Below are positions 17,628 to 25,695 of a stretch of DNA of 64,000 nucleotides, piece after piece. This DNA is from Azospirillum formosense (GTDB taxonomy: Bacteria; Pseudomonadota; Alphaproteobacteria; Azospirillales; Azospirillaceae). Below the pieces are notes generated by a model that searched no databases, was not told the DNA's origin, and was given only the letters and a program-made list of their open reading frames with translations. The stretch's first letter is position 1; each line of letters opens with the position of its first letter. The translations under genes were made by a program, and so were the position numbers. The stretch lies in NCBI RefSeq assembly GCF_040500525.1, contig NZ_CP159403.1, forward strand, positions 1,100,001 through 1,164,000, in the 5' to 3' direction.

Positions 17628-17844
17628 CGCGGGAAATCCTGGGGAAGAAACCGTCGGGCGGACCGTCCGCCGTGCAGGGCGGCGGCCCAGCCTGATAGAA
17701 GCATCCCGGCGGTCCAAATCCGCGCGCTGTCTGGTTCGTTCTGGCGTAGTCCCGCGGGGGTTTCGCGGCGATGGCCCGGAGGCCCGCCCCGTCCTGCGGA
17801 GAAGCCCGCAAATCCGGTGGGTTACCCCGTTGGTCCGAACTGGA

Positions 17845-18360
17845 TCATTCGCCGCCGCCAGCCTTCGCGGACGGAGCGGCGGGAAGCGGTTCCTCGACCA
17901 CCACGCCGCCGATCCCGGCGGTCCGCTCGAAGGAGGGGCGGCGCGCCTCGGCCTGCCAGCGGTCGGCGAAGGCGCCGGCGCGCACCCGGTGCCATTGCCC
18001 TCCAGCGGCGTCCATGGTCTCGACGATCTCCACCGGAAGGCCCCGCCCGGCCAACGCCGCCGCGAAGTCCTGGGCATTGCCGGCGGAGCGGAAGACGCCG
18101 AGTTCGATGGAGAATCGCGCCGTCGCCGCCTTCACCGAAGCGACCGGACGGACCGGGACGGCGGCCGGCGCGGCCGCCTCCGCTTCCGCCTTCGCCGCGT
18201 CCCGCGACGCTGCGGGTGGTGCGGCGGGCGCGGTGTTCGCCTCGGCGTGCGCGGGGTCGTCCGCGCCACCGGGCAATCCGCCGCCGGCCAGGAAATAGCC
18301 GCCCGCGAAGGCCACCAGGAGGAGGAGCAGAGCCAGCAGGCCGATCAGAAGCTTCTTCAT
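17845..18360 (-). CDS. Membrane-anchored SPOR-domain protein (first copy)
   Basis: A 171-residue protein with an N-terminal membrane span (MKKLLIGLLALLLLLVAFAG), an Ala/Pro-rich linker (about 30-80) and a SPOR domain (about 83-155: FSIELGVFRSAGNAQDFAAAL, then WHRVRAGAFADRWQAEA). The topology is the same as the neighbouring 253-residue protein but without its middle region, so the two probably arose by duplication. It follows the lytic-transglycosylase gene by 10 bases, which links wall cutting and wall binding in one transcript. Confidence 0.8.
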   Translation of the reverse strand: MKKLLIGLLALLLLLVAFAGGYFLAGGGLPGGADDPAHAEANTAPAAPPAASRDAAKAEAEAAAPAAVPVRPVASVKAATARFSIELGVFRSAGNAQDFAAALAGRGLPVEIVETMDAAGGQWHRVRAGAFADRWQAEARRPSFERTAGIGGVVVEEPLPAAPSAKAGGGE

Positions 18361-18370
18361 GGCGCCGCGC

Positions 18371-18970
18371 TCACGATTCCGGGCCGCCGCACAGCCGGCG
18401 CATCTCCGCCGTCTCGCGCTGGTAGCCGAGCCGCACCCGCCGGTCGAGCACGAGGCAGAGGTAGGTGTCCTGCGCCGTCGGGTCGCTGGCGTGGTAGCGG
18501 CGCACCGCCTCCGTCCAGGAGCCGTGGCGGTCGTACAGCTCCCGCAGGAAGCGGGCGGCGTAGGCGACGTTGACCGCGGGGTCCAGCATGTCCTCGCCCC
18601 CCGCGAAGGAGCCGGCGTGCCAACGCGTGTGGATCTGCATGCAGCCGACCGCCACGTCGCCGCGCAGGCCGCCCTCGCCGTCCTGCATCAGCCGCAGCGC
18701 CTCGCGCCGCGTCGCTGGATAGTGCGGGCGCCCCGAGACGTTCAGCGCCCAGGGCCAGGGCATGCCGGCCCGCCCGGATTCCACGACGCTCATGGCGTGC
18801 AGGATGCCCGGCGGAATGCCGTAGAGCGCCTCTCCATTGCGGAGGTGGCGGCTGCACTGGAACAGCGCCGGCCCGCCGTCCGACACCGGGGCCACCTCCG
18901 CCGCCACCGGCCCGGCGAGCAGGGCGCCCACCAGGGCGAGCGCGCCGGCCAGGACGCCGCGCGCCCTCAT
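18371..18970 (-). CDS. Periplasmic lytic transglycosylase (SLT domain)
   Basis: A 199-residue protein with a signal peptide (about 1-24, ending VAA). The SLT-like domain has the catalytic glutamate in HAMSVVESGR (about residue 62) and the GCMQIHTRWHAG motif near 110, with a NVAYAARFLRELY segment later. It cleaves peptidoglycan glycan strands, which a T6SS needs to pass its membrane complex through the wall. The ATG at 18970 overlaps the stop of the PP2C-like gene by four bases. Confidence 0.88.
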   Translation of the reverse strand: MRARGVLAGALALVGALLAGPVAAEVAPVSDGGPALFQCSRHLRNGEALYGIPPGILHAMSVVESGRAGMPWPWALNVSGRPHYPATRREALRLMQDGEGGLRGDVAVGCMQIHTRWHAGSFAGGEDMLDPAVNVAYAARFLRELYDRHGSWTEAVRRYHASDPTAQDTYLCLVLDRRVRLGYQRETAEMRRLCGGPES

Positions 18971-20991
18971 GCCCGCACCCGCAGGGCGACGCAGAGCCGG
19001 TCGACCGCCATCGCGCCGCCGCCGCCATGCTCGGCCAGACCGGCGGACACCGCCGCGGTGACGCTGGGTGCCGACAGGTCGTCGAGGTTGCCGAGGATGC
19101 CGGTCAGCCGCGCCCGCCCGAAGGCGACGCCGAAGCGGTTCTCGCCGTCCAGCAGACCGCCGTTGCACAGCACCAGCGTCGAGGGCACCGGCAGGTCGAG
19201 CGCGGTTTCCACCGCCGTCATCGCGGGATCGAGGCCGAGCGGCGGGTTGGCCGCCACCGGCAGGTCCACCACGTCGCCGAAGCGCCGCAGCAGAAAGGGC
19301 TCCGGCACGCCCGCGGCGGCGAAGACCAGCCGGCGCGACCGCGGCGACACGATGCCCATGGCGAGGCCGATCGACAGGCCGGCCGCGTTGTCCGCCGCCA
19401 GCAGCCGGTTGGCGCCGGTCAGGCAGGCCGCCGGCCCGAGCCCGGCCGCCGCCAGCGTCCGCAGGGCGGCGCGCGCCGTCACCGTCATGAAACCCGCCGC
19501 CAGCCCGCCGCCCGACACCTGCCCGATCAGGACCGCCAGCGACCCGTCCGCCGTCAGGAAGAAATCGTAGAAGCTGCCGTCGAACTCCGCCGCCGGGCGC
19601 ATCAGGCCGGACGCCTCCAGGTCGGGGACCGTGGTCAGGTCGGGCGGCAGGATCGCCGCCTGCATGCGCCGGGCGATCTCGAACTGCTTCTGCAGTTCCA
19701 GAAGCTCGGTGCGGGTGTCCAGGGCGGCCTGAAGCTGGCGGACCATGCCGTCGAGCGCGGTGTGCTGGTCGCGCACGCGCTCCGCCATCACCTCGAAGGC
19801 GACGGCGAGCGCGCCGGGGTCGTCGGTGCGCGCGCAGGGCGTCTTGCCCTCCGACGCCGCCTCGATGCGGGCGAGGTCGGCGAGGAGTTCCCGCCGGCCC
19901 TGCTCCGGCAGGGTTTCGGACAGGCGCAGCATCTGGCGGCGGATGAAGGACTGCTGGCGCAGCCAATGGCGGGCGCGCCGCTCCTCGGCGTCGCGCAGCG
20001 CGCGGCTGCGGCTGCGGAAAACCTCGACGGTGCGGGCGAGCTGCCCGGCCTCGTCGGCGCGCTCCGCTCCCAGCACGGCGACGCCGGTGTCCCCCGCCGC
20101 CAGGGCCGACAAGGCGGACATGGAGGCGTAGACCGGCGTGAAGACCCGCCGGAAATACCAGTCCAGTCCCAGCGTTCCCGCCACCAGCACCATCAGCACC
20201 ACCAGGATGGCCGAGCTGTCGAGCAGGCTGTCGGCCATGGCGGCCAGCGTGGTCTCGCGCACGGTGACGAGGTACAGCGTGCCGTCCCCTTCCGTCCCGG
20301 CCACCTTGGGCAGGCGCAGCTTGCGCACGCCGTAGCCGCGGGCGCCGATGGTCGCCTGCACCTCCTCGCCGCGCTCCGCGGCGGGGTGCACGTCGGCCCA
20401 GGCCAGCGGCCCGGCGTGCCCGTAAAGCCGCCCGTCGCCGCCGACCAGAAAAGCGGAGCCGCCGAGGACGCCGGCCAGCGCCTCCAGGCTGCCGGTCAGC
20501 GGGCGGATGGCGACCAGCGCCCGGTCGGCGGGCCGCTGCGCGCCGAGGGGGCGGGCGAGCAGAAGCTGGGCGGCACCGCCGGTCAGGACCAGCCCGTCCT
20601 GCGTGTCGTTGCGGGCCAGCACCTGCCCGATGCGCCGCTCGTCGAAAACGCGGATCGGCTGGTCGGCCGGAACGGCGAGCAGGGTCTGCCCGGCGCCGTT
20701 GACCACCGTCGCCGCCGTGAAGCCCAGAGCGCCGAGCCGATCCGCCACCGCAGCGGCGTCGCCGCGCTCCAGCGCTTCGGTGAGGCGGGGATCGCCCACC
20801 GCCACCCGCGCCGCGGCGGCGGACTGGTCGAGCAGCCCTTCCCACAACCGCAGGGTCATCCGCCCCTCGTCCTCGGCGTGGCGGGTGGCCCCGCTCTCGA
20901 TGCGCAGCAGGGCGAAGACCGCCGCGGTGACGAGCACGGCGATGACCACCGCCGCCGCGGCCACCGTCATGCGCTGGCGAAGACCGGTCAT
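18967..20991 (-). CDS. Membrane sensor with HAMP and SpoIIE/PP2C-like domain lacking metal ligands
   Basis: A 674-residue protein. Membrane spans near 8-28 and 258-280 flank a periplasmic sensor domain. A HAMP-like linker (about 280-335), a helical region and a SpoIIE/RsbU-type PP2C domain (about 455-674) follow. Active family members have aspartates in GGDFYD, GDVSGKG and a TDG motif. Here these read DGSFYDFF (about 468), IGQVSGGG (about 487) and LCNGGLLDG (about 606), so three ligands are replaced. It is probably a pseudophosphatase or a binding module. ATG 20991 overlaps the upstream stop by four bases. Confidence 0.85.
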   Translation of the reverse strand: MTGLRQRMTVAAAAVVIAVLVTAAVFALLRIESGATRHAEDEGRMTLRLWEGLLDQSAAAARVAVGDPRLTEALERGDAAAVADRLGALGFTAATVVNGAGQTLLAVPADQPIRVFDERRIGQVLARNDTQDGLVLTGGAAQLLLARPLGAQRPADRALVAIRPLTGSLEALAGVLGGSAFLVGGDGRLYGHAGPLAWADVHPAAERGEEVQATIGARGYGVRKLRLPKVAGTEGDGTLYLVTVRETTLAAMADSLLDSSAILVVLMVLVAGTLGLDWYFRRVFTPVYASMSALSALAAGDTGVAVLGAERADEAGQLARTVEVFRSRSRALRDAEERRARHWLRQQSFIRRQMLRLSETLPEQGRRELLADLARIEAASEGKTPCARTDDPGALAVAFEVMAERVRDQHTALDGMVRQLQAALDTRTELLELQKQFEIARRMQAAILPPDLTTVPDLEASGLMRPAAEFDGSFYDFFLTADGSLAVLIGQVSGGGLAAGFMTVTARAALRTLAAAGLGPAACLTGANRLLAADNAAGLSIGLAMGIVSPRSRRLVFAAAGVPEPFLLRRFGDVVDLPVAANPPLGLDPAMTAVETALDLPVPSTLVLCNGGLLDGENRFGVAFGRARLTGILGNLDDLSAPSVTAAVSAGLAEHGGGGAMAVDRLCVALRVRA

Positions 20992-22931
20992 CGCGCGGCC
21001 TCCCCGTCGACCGGCACGCGCCGGCGCGGCGTGGCGCTGCGCCACAGGGACAGGGCCAGCGGCGGCAGGGCGGCGATCCCGGCGAGCAAGGCGAGAGAGG
21101 GCAGCGTGCCCGCGGCGACCATGGGATTGCTCCCGCCCGACAGCCAGAGCGCGCCGAGCGTTCCGGCCAGGGTCAGCGCGGCGCGGGCCGCGGTCATGCC
21201 CCCCCAGTCACCCGACACCGCGAACCCCGCGTGCCCGGCGCCGAGCGCCGCCGCGGCGGCGAGCGCGACGGCCGTTCCCGGCTCCACCGGGCCGAGCGCC
21301 AGGAGCAGCCCGACCGCCGCCGTCGCCCCCAGGCTCAGCGGCGTCGCCGCCCCCCGCGGCACGATGACCGCGACCATCGCGGCGGCCAGCCAGGCCGGAG
21401 TGGCGTGCAGCCAGAGAAGCTCCGCCACCCGGCGGGCGTCCATCATCCCGCCGCCGTCGGCCCGGCCCAACACCGCCAGGGCGAGCGCGGTAACCAGCCA
21501 CAGCCCCCATCCCTTGGGACGCACCGTGCCCTCCGCCCACCAGCGGTCCACCGCCAGCAGGGAGCGCAGGGTCGCCCGCGGCAGCGTCAGGCCGGTCCGC
21601 CGCTCCAGCCGGACGGCGGCCAGCAGGCCGGCCAGCCCGGACAGCACCGCTCCGGCCATGAGAACGCCGGGCACGGCACCGCCGAGGCACAGGACCGACA
21701 GCCCCGTCCCGACGACCAGACCACCGGCGGCGGACACCGCCGGCCCGGCGCGCAGGCTTTCCGCGGCGGGACGCGCCGCCTGGAAGGGAAGTGCGGCGAA
21801 CACCCCGCCCAGCACCGCGCCGGCCAGCCACAGCACCGCCCCGTCGCCCAGCCCGTTCAGCAGCGCCCAGCCGCCCAGCGCGAGCGCCCCGGCGACGGGC
21901 GCGCGGCGGCCGAGCGCCAGGGCGAGCGGAACCGCCGCGGCCATGCCCAGAACCACCCCGCCGAGCGCAACGCCCGGCGGCAGGTGCCGCGCCGCGACCG
22001 CGACGGCGACGGCCGTTCCCACACCCGCGCAAAAGGCGGTGGCGTAGGGCAGAGACCCGGCGTCCGGCTGGGCCAGCGCGGTCAGCCGGTCGGGCGAGAA
22101 GCGGCCCAGCCGCTCGATCCGCTCGATCAGCGGCGCCACCTCCGCCGCGGCGTCCTTGTTGAAGCTGAGGTCGCGCACCTCGGCCAGATAGCTGCGCAGG
22201 CGGGCGAAGCGGTCGTTCACCCCGGTCACCACCCGGTTCATCTCGGCCAGCAGGGTGCCGATCAGGCTCTGCTCCACCGGCGGGGCGATGCGGTCGTAGG
22301 CGGACCGCGCGAGGTTGGCCTCCAGCGACGCCGCCAGCCGCAGCGGCGCCATCACCTGGGCGTTCAGCATGGTGCGCAGCGCCAGCCCGCCGAGCGCCAG
22401 GGCGATGCTCAGCGCCACCGCGAAGTCGATCAGGATGCGCGGCGCGTTGGCCGGCTGCGCCACGGCGTTGCGGCCGAGCAGGACCTCCCCCGCCGTCGCG
22501 GCGCCCTGCCGGATGGGAAAGCGTTGCAGGACCAGCCCCAGCGCGGACCAGTCGGTCTCCGCCGGCACCAGCCGCACCGACAAGTCCGGGCGCGCCGCGT
22601 CGGATTTCTGGAACAGCGGGCGGCCGGCGCCGTCCACCACGAGGATCAGCTTGATCTCCGGAAAGACCCCGCCGGCCTCGCCCAGATAATCCTCCATCCC
22701 GGCCATGCGGTCGAGCGGCAGGCCGAGCGCCAGCGCCTTCTCCAGGTCATGGGCGATGCCCGTCCCGACGATCTCGGCGCGGGAGGCGGTTCCCCGGTCG
22801 GCCAGCCCGGCGGCGGCGATCAGCGCCGCCGCCAGCGTGGCGAGCCAGGGCACGACCACCACCACCGCCATCAGCGGGATGAAGCGCCGCAACACGCCGC
22901 GCTGGGGGAACAGGGTCGACGGGCGGGTCAT
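20988..22931 (-). CDS. Polytopic membrane protein with sensor-like N-terminal half
   Basis: A 647-residue protein I cannot assign to a named family. Residues about 18-40 and 170-195 are membrane spans enclosing a region of about 130 residues that looks like an extracytoplasmic sensor. A HAMP-like or coiled segment follows (about 195-290). From about 300 to the end, strongly hydrophobic stretches give perhaps ten more spans. It overlaps its neighbours by four bases on both sides, so its synthesis is tied to the sensor protein upstream and the PP2C-like protein downstream. A signal-receiving or transport role at the T6SS assembly site is speculative. Confidence 0.7.
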   Translation of the reverse strand: MTRPSTLFPQRGVLRRFIPLMAVVVVVPWLATLAAALIAAAGLADRGTASRAEIVGTGIAHDLEKALALGLPLDRMAGMEDYLGEAGGVFPEIKLILVVDGAGRPLFQKSDAARPDLSVRLVPAETDWSALGLVLQRFPIRQGAATAGEVLLGRNAVAQPANAPRILIDFAVALSIALALGGLALRTMLNAQVMAPLRLAASLEANLARSAYDRIAPPVEQSLIGTLLAEMNRVVTGVNDRFARLRSYLAEVRDLSFNKDAAAEVAPLIERIERLGRFSPDRLTALAQPDAGSLPYATAFCAGVGTAVAVAVAARHLPPGVALGGVVLGMAAAVPLALALGRRAPVAGALALGGWALLNGLGDGAVLWLAGAVLGGVFAALPFQAARPAAESLRAGPAVSAAGGLVVGTGLSVLCLGGAVPGVLMAGAVLSGLAGLLAAVRLERRTGLTLPRATLRSLLAVDRWWAEGTVRPKGWGLWLVTALALAVLGRADGGGMMDARRVAELLWLHATPAWLAAAMVAVIVPRGAATPLSLGATAAVGLLLALGPVEPGTAVALAAAAALGAGHAGFAVSGDWGGMTAARAALTLAGTLGALWLSGGSNPMVAAGTLPSLALLAGIAALPPLALSLWRSATPRRRVPVDGEAAR

Positions 22932-23680
22932 CGCAGCACCTCCCCGTCGATGCGGGCCGCCTCGGTCTCCGCCGCGCGCAGCCCGGCCAGCACGGCGGAC
23001 AGCGCCGGATCGGCCACCGCCACGGCGGCGGGCTCGTCGGCCTGAAGCTGCCGCGCCTCGGCGGCGTAGAAGGCCGTCCGCTCCAGAACGGACCGGCAGA
23101 CGCCCGACAGCAGAAGCCGCGTGCCCAGAACGGCGAGAAGACCGATGGCGGCGAGGAAGACGGCGGTGACCGTCGCCGTCTCGCGCAGCGCGGCCAGAAC
23201 CTCCACCCGCGCGTCCTGCTGCGGGGCGAGGCCCAGCACGGCGCCGGCGGGCTTGCCCAGGGCGTCGGCCACCGGGACGCCGACCAGCACGCCGTCGCGG
23301 TCCGCGAGGTCCCAGGGCTCGGCCGGCAGCCCCGCGGCGCCGCCCATCCAGGAGGCCGGCACCGGCGTTCCCGCCGCCTGGGCGGTGGCGAACAGCACGG
23401 TCCCGCGCGGGTCCACCACATAGAGCCGCACGCCACCGCCGCCGGTGGACGCCACTTCGATCAGCCTCTGCAGGTCGTTCTGGTCGGCCAGAGGAAAGCC
23501 GATGGCGGCGCGCTCCGCCGCGCTGGCGGCCACGCGGCTGGCCAGCGCCGACGCGCGCGCGGCGATTTCCGCCGTGTGCGCCTCCGCCACCGCGTTGTGA
23601 AAGGCGAACAGGGTGAACGCCTGCCCGCCCACGGCGCACAGCCACAACACAAGCGCCAGACGCCCGAAACCGTAGAGCAT
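22928..23680 (-). CDS. Two-span membrane sensor-like protein, first gene of leftward T6SS arm
   Basis: A 250-residue protein with a membrane span at about 5-26, a periplasmic domain (about 30-165) including VRLYVVDPRGTVLFAT, a pattern seen in Cache-like sensor domains, a second span (about 172-194) and a short helical cytoplasmic tail. No kinase, cyclase or methyl-accepting region is present, so it must act through a partner, most simply the 647-residue protein whose start overlaps its stop. I chose ATG 23680 because it immediately precedes the first hydrophobic span; the frame is open further upstream. Confidence 0.7.
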   Translation of the reverse strand: MLYGFGRLALVLWLCAVGGQAFTLFAFHNAVAEAHTAEIAARASALASRVAASAAERAAIGFPLADQNDLQRLIEVASTGGGGVRLYVVDPRGTVLFATAQAAGTPVPASWMGGAAGLPAEPWDLADRDGVLVGVPVADALGKPAGAVLGLAPQQDARVEVLAALRETATVTAVFLAAIGLLAVLGTRLLLSGVCRSVLERTAFYAAEARQLQADEPAAVAVADPALSAVLAGLRAAETEAARIDGEVLR

Positions 23681-23799
23681 GGCCAGCCTCCCAAGGGTCC
23701 GGCTATAGCGGCTTTCCGCGGGGGCATCCCGTTCAGATTGGCCCAACTTGGTCTGATCTGCTTTTGCCGCTCCCCGGCCCCTGCGATACTCCCCCGGCG

Positions 23800-23832
23800 A
23801 ACCAGACCAAACAACCAGACCGGCCAACCAGA
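23800..23832. repeat. Three 13-bp tandem repeats in the divergent T6SS promoter region
   Basis: AACCAGACC occurs at 23800-23808 and 23813-23821 and as AACCAGAAG from 23826, an exact 13-base period. They lie in the 182-base gap between the two T6SS arms, shortly before the rightward start. This may be an array of regulator sites; no known regulator consensus was recognised. Confidence 0.65.
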
Positions 23833-23844
23833 AGAGACGCGCTC

Positions 23845-23871
23845 CATCATGAACCGGCCATCATGAACCGG
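23845..23871. repeat. Direct repeat across the start codon of the rightward arm
   Basis: CATCATGAACCGG is repeated at 23845-23857 and 23859-23871, a period of 14. Each copy holds an ATG, at 23849 and 23863, in different frames. Only the second is in frame with the protein that follows; the first opens a five-codon reading frame. Confidence 0.7.
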
Positions 23872-24177
23872 GATGCCCGCCTTCACGCGATCCTCGCCCG
23901 GCTGCGCAGCGACTCCCCCGGCGAGCGGCTGGCGGCCCTCTCCGCGCTGGAGCGGCTGATGCCCGCCGGGACCTCCCTCTACGACGTCATCCAGGTCGGA
24001 CTGTTCTACACCGACCGCGGCACCGTCGCCCCCTCGCTGGTCGAGGAGGTGGACCGCCTGCGCGGCGAGGCGCAGGAGGCGACGCGGCGGGAGGAGCGGC
24101 AGCGCCGCCGCGTCCGGGCCCTGGAAACCGGCATCCGCGCCGTGATGGAGGAATTCCGCGGCGGCAAGGACGGCTGA
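23863..24177 (+). CDS. Small helical protein, first gene of rightward T6SS arm
   Basis: A 104-residue charged, helical protein of unknown function. The first half (LHAILARLRSDSPGERLAALSALERLMP) is amphipathic. The region 65-92 is rich in Arg and Glu and could form a coiled coil (EEVDRLRGEAQEATRREERQ). There is no signal peptide. The correct start is the ATG at 23863; an ATG 14 bases upstream in a repeated sequence leads to a stop after five codons. Position suggests a T6SS-associated cytoplasmic role, but no motif shows it. Confidence 0.6.
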   Translation: MNRDARLHAILARLRSDSPGERLAALSALERLMPAGTSLYDVIQVGLFYTDRGTVAPSLVEEVDRLRGEAQEATRREERQRRRVRALETGIRAVMEEFRGGKDG

Positions 24178-24305
24178 GCGCCTTCGCTCCGCAACGGACG
24201 CAGTTCCGGCGCCGTGACTCCGGGAGTGGACCAACAAGGCGTTCCGCGGCGGCCCGCCATCGCACACCTTGCGGGGCATTACCGCCGTGCGTACCCGGAG
24301 GCCCT

Positions 24306-24941
24306 TTGCCCACCATCACCGCACCCTGTCAGCATGCCCTTTACGCCGCCGTGGACTCCGCGGCGGCGGCGCGCGGCATGACGGTGCCCGCCCTGATCCG
24401 CTCCTGCCTGACGCTGGTCGGGCCGGAGGCGCTGACCCATCTGCCCGATCCCGGCAGCCCGGAGCCGGTGGACGTCTCCCACCGCACCGTGACGCTGAAG
24501 AACGGCGGCACCCGCCGCGTGCGGGTGGTGCCGAAGCTGCGGGTGCGCCACGCCACGCCGCTCGACGCGGCGACCGTGCGCAAGGCCGCCTGGGTCGCCG
24601 CCACCATCGGCAACGACGACGGCGCCCACCTCATCACCGCGGGCGAGCTGAACGCCGTGGAAAGCGAGATGAGCCGCTGCCGCCTGCGGCTGGAGCAGCT
24701 GACGGCGGCGCTGGAGACGCTGGCCTTCCGCCCGCTCCGCCAGCCGATCCGCAAACCCTGGCAGGCCACCTACGTGCTGGGCTTCACCCACGAATGGGGG
24801 CTGGACACGCAGACGGTCAACAGCCGCTTCCGCACGCTGGCCCCGATCTTCCATCCCGACACCGGCCTGCTGTCCAGCGCGGAGCGGATGAGTCAACTGC
24901 TGGAGGCCCGCAACTTCCTCTTGCAGCACCTTCGAAGCTGA
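24306..24941 (+). CDS. J-domain-like protein in the T6SS operon
   Basis: A 211-residue protein starting at TTG 24306 behind a strong CGGAGG site. The last 55 residues read as helices II-III of a J domain, with the His-Pro-Asp triad in FRTLAPIFHPDTG (about residue 185) followed by ERMSQLLEARNFLLQHL. The N-terminal part (about 1-95) has a beta-like TVTLKNGGTRRVRVVPKLRVR segment, and a helical region lies at about 115-140. J domains stimulate Hsp70 ATPase. In a T6SS operon it may assist folding or disassembly of sheath or effectors. It lies 168 bases before tssB. Confidence 0.65.
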   Translation: MPTITAPCQHALYAAVDSAAAARGMTVPALIRSCLTLVGPEALTHLPDPGSPEPVDVSHRTVTLKNGGTRRVRVVPKLRVRHATPLDAATVRKAAWVAATIGNDDGAHLITAGELNAVESEMSRCRLRLEQLTAALETLAFRPLRQPIRKPWQATYVLGFTHEWGLDTQTVNSRFRTLAPIFHPDTGLLSSAERMSQLLEARNFLLQHLRS

Positions 24942-24970
24942 GCGGGCGATGCTTCGTACGCCGGACATTC

Positions 24971-24985
24971 CCTCCGAAACGGAGG
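24971..24985 (+). terminator. Short perfect hairpin after the J-domain-like gene
   Basis: CCTCCG-AAA-CGGAGG forms a six-pair stem with a three-base loop 29 bases after the stop codon. No U-run follows, so it is more likely an mRNA-stabilising or attenuating structure than a strong terminator. It separates the two small genes from the tssBC block. Confidence 0.4.
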
Positions 24986-25109
24986 TGTTCCGGGGCGATG
25001 TCGTCCAATTGGGCTCCATCTCGGCTGGCCTCCGCGGGGGTGCCTTTCGAATGATGGCGAAGCTCGACAGCCGGCGCGCGACGCGCACAACCCTATGAGG
25101 TCGTCAGAT

Positions 25110-25646
25110 ATGAGCGAGAGCAGTCAGAAGAAGTTGGAGCGCGTCCGCCCGCCGCGGGTGAAGCTCACCTACGAGGTCCACACCGGCGGCGCCCAGGAGA
25201 TGAAGGAGTTGCCCTTCCTGGTCGGCATCCTGGCCGACCTCAGCGGCAAGCCGGAGAAGCCCCTTCCCAAGCTGAAGGAGCGCAAGTTCGTCGAGATCGA
25301 CCGCGACAACTTCAACGACGTGATGGCCTCCGTCGGCCCGCGCCTCGCCTTCCAGGTGGACAACAAGCTGCAGGAGGACGGCGGCAAGCTGAACATCCTG
25401 CTGAACATGCGCCACATGGACGACTTCCAGCCGGTGGAGGTGCTGAAGCAGGTGCCGACGCTGAGCCGCCTGTTCGAAGCCCGGCAGAAGCTGTCGGACC
25501 TGCTGGCCAAGCTGGACGGCAACGACGAGCTGAACGGCCTGCTGAACGACGTCATCACCAGCACCGAACAGCAGGACGAGCTGAAGAAGCTCCTCGGCCC
25601 GGTGGCCGGTGCCCCGGCCGGCGAGCCCGCGGGCGAGCCCGCCTGA
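25110..25646 (+). CDS. tssB: T6SS contractile-sheath small subunit TssB
   Basis: A 178-residue TssB/VipA. Hallmarks are RPPRVKLTYEVHTGGAQEMKELPF, LVGILADLSG and KFVEIDRDNFNDVM. It pairs with TssC to build the contractile sheath. I prefer the ATG at 25110 to the one at 25095, because GAGG precedes it at suitable distance and the protein then begins MSESSQKK, as in relatives. The C terminus carries a repeated Ala-Gly-Glu-Pro tail. Confidence 0.95.
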   Translation: MSESSQKKLERVRPPRVKLTYEVHTGGAQEMKELPFLVGILADLSGKPEKPLPKLKERKFVEIDRDNFNDVMASVGPRLAFQVDNKLQEDGGKLNILLNMRHMDDFQPVEVLKQVPTLSRLFEARQKLSDLLAKLDGNDELNGLLNDVITSTEQQDELKKLLGPVAGAPAGEPAGEPA

Positions 25647-25695
25647 TCCCCCGTCCCGTCAAGCCCAATCAGAACCCCCTTCACGGAGCGAACAG

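Noticed and set aside
23681..23862. Possible sigma-54 promoter between the divergent T6SS arms (TTGGCCCAACTTGG area)
   Set aside because: The GG and GC elements have the wrong spacing for -24/-12.
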